Assembly (NCBI GenBank): GCA_022837505.1
Contig: JALHFZ010000082.1
Coordinates: forward strand, 1 to 6,660
Direction: 5' to 3'
DNA: 6,660 nt
DNA from: Synergistaceae bacterium
GTDB taxonomy: Bacteria; Synergistota; Synergistia; Synergistales; Aminobacteriaceae
A program made the translations under genes and the position numbers. This document shows, in pieces, positions 6,295 through 6,660 of this stretch. Below the pieces are notes generated by a model. It worked only from the letters and a program-made list of their open reading frames with translations. It did not search any database and was not told the DNA's origin. Numbering within the stretch: the stretch's first letter is position 1; each line of letters starts with the position of its first letter.

Positions 6295-6303
6295 TGGCGT
6301 ATC

Positions 6304-6327
6304 GTACAAAAACGGGCGTTTTTGTAC
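6304..6327. promoter_or_regulatory. Perfect 24-bp inverted repeat upstream of the promoter (operator or recombinase site)
   Basis: Two perfect 11-bp arms, GTACAAAAACG and CGTTTTTGTAC, flank a central GG at 6315-6316. The left half GTACAAAAA recurs as a direct copy at 6324-6332. Three A/T tracts (6308-6312, 6319-6323, 6328-6332) are spaced close to one helical turn, which predicts bent DNA. The element sits 9 bp upstream of the -35 box. It could bind the small helix-turn-helix protein as an operator. It could also be a crossover subsite of the serine recombinase, since such sites are short inverted repeats around a 2-bp core next to the recombinase gene. It is not a typical terminator, because the stem is AT-rich. 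Confidence 0.6.
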
Positions 6328-6332
6328 AAAAA

Positions 6333-6660
6333 GACTCTATGAAACTCTAGTTTTCCCTAGTAGATTAAAGTCAGTAACGGCGTTTTTCAGAATCGCCCCA
6401 GCTCCTCTCAGGAGCCCCCGGAGGCGAAGGAATCCCCCTAAGGAGAGGATGATCCTCCCCAGGGGCTCTCGTGCGTCCTGGGGGCGCTCCGGCGTGCCTG
6501 GGAGGGCTCTCCGGGGGAGAAGGTGGTCCGGCTCTTTTTAGGCGTCCGGCCAGGGGGAGGGGGGGCGGCTCGAAGTCCGGGCGTATGGGCGCGGTCAACG
6601 AACGGTCCCGACGCAAGGAAAAATCGGATATGACACTTGCCCCTTTTGATTGAACTCCCC
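6333..6660. other. Gene-poor GC-rich region upstream of the operon
   Basis: I see no convincing gene here on either strand. Open frames in this stretch encode proline, arginine and glycine runs typical of non-coding GC-rich DNA. It holds short hairpins: GCTCCT-CTC-AGGAGC at 6401-6415, the 6435-6465 element, and TCTCC-GGG-GGAGA at 6509-6521. A G-rich tract lies at 6552-6567. GGCTCTTTTTAG at 6530-6541 matches the minus-strand end of the 795-804 terminator arm. It may contain a structured RNA, a transfer or packaging signal, or just spacer. Confidence 0.4.
6435..6465. repeat. Hairpin sharing blocks with the 530-580 terminator
   Basis: CCCCT (6435-6439) can pair with AGGGG (6461-6465), and inside this GAGGAT-G-ATCCTC (6445-6457) forms a perfect 6-bp stem. 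The block CCCCTAAGGAGA (6435-6446) also occurs at 538-549. CCCAGGGGCT (6458-6467) also occurs at 555-564, in the same order. No T-run follows, so this copy is not an obvious terminator. The shared blocks suggest a common origin for the two hairpins, though the GC-rich composition makes chance matches more likely. Confidence 0.4.

Noticed and set aside
6371..6616. Minus-strand proline-rich open frame
   Set aside because: The sequence is mostly P, R, G and S from GC-rich DNA, with no ribosome-binding site and no recognisable fold.

Overview
The window is a compact, GC-rich bacterial replicon or mobile-element core. All convincing genes lie on the minus strand and read from right to left. The ribosome-binding sites are strong (AGGAGG type) and the one clear promoter is near-perfect sigma-70 type (TTGACT, 17 bp, TATAAT), so the host is a bacterium. 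The window contains no rRNA, tRNA or housekeeping gene, so I cannot name the host; a GC-rich Firmicutes-like or Synergistota-like lineage is only a guess.

Layout from right to left. About 6333-6660 is gene-poor, GC-rich and full of hairpins. A near-perfect 24-bp palindrome (6304-6327) with phased A/T tracts sits just upstream of the operon promoter (6266-6294). Four tightly packed genes follow: a 230-aa serine recombinase (5528-6220), a 60-aa excisionase-type helix-turn-helix protein (5325-5507), an 813-aa primase-helicase fusion (2887-5328), and a 673-aa protein with a C-terminal Cro/CI-like helix-turn-helix (861-2882) that I take to be the replication initiator. The gene junctions are 4-bp overlaps or a 4-bp gap, which implies one translationally coupled transcript. 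The operon runs directly into a likely origin (about 631-899). This holds five 18-bp iterons (consensus TTAGTCCGGGGTTGTCCG) in two modules. Each module is preceded by a GCAACGGTTYAG element and flanked by TTGTGAA boxes, and an AT-rich stretch lies on the far side. The last iteron encodes the final codons and the stop of the initiator gene.

Beyond the origin, a strong hairpin terminator (530-580) is followed by a start-less open frame of 81 codons (281-526), probably the 3' remnant of a lost gene, and then by a canonical terminator (239-271). Positions 1-238 hold no gene I can support.

Working model (inference): the recombinase and small DNA-binding protein handle multimer resolution or integration and excision. 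The large protein binds the iterons and opens the origin, and the fused primase-helicase primes and unwinds it. This combination fits a small cryptic plasmid, or a phage satellite or integrative element with its own replication module. The window carries no capsid, mobilization, resistance or partition gene. The last seven bases (ACTCCCC) equal the first seven, so the window could be a whole circular element, but the run is too short and simple to prove it.
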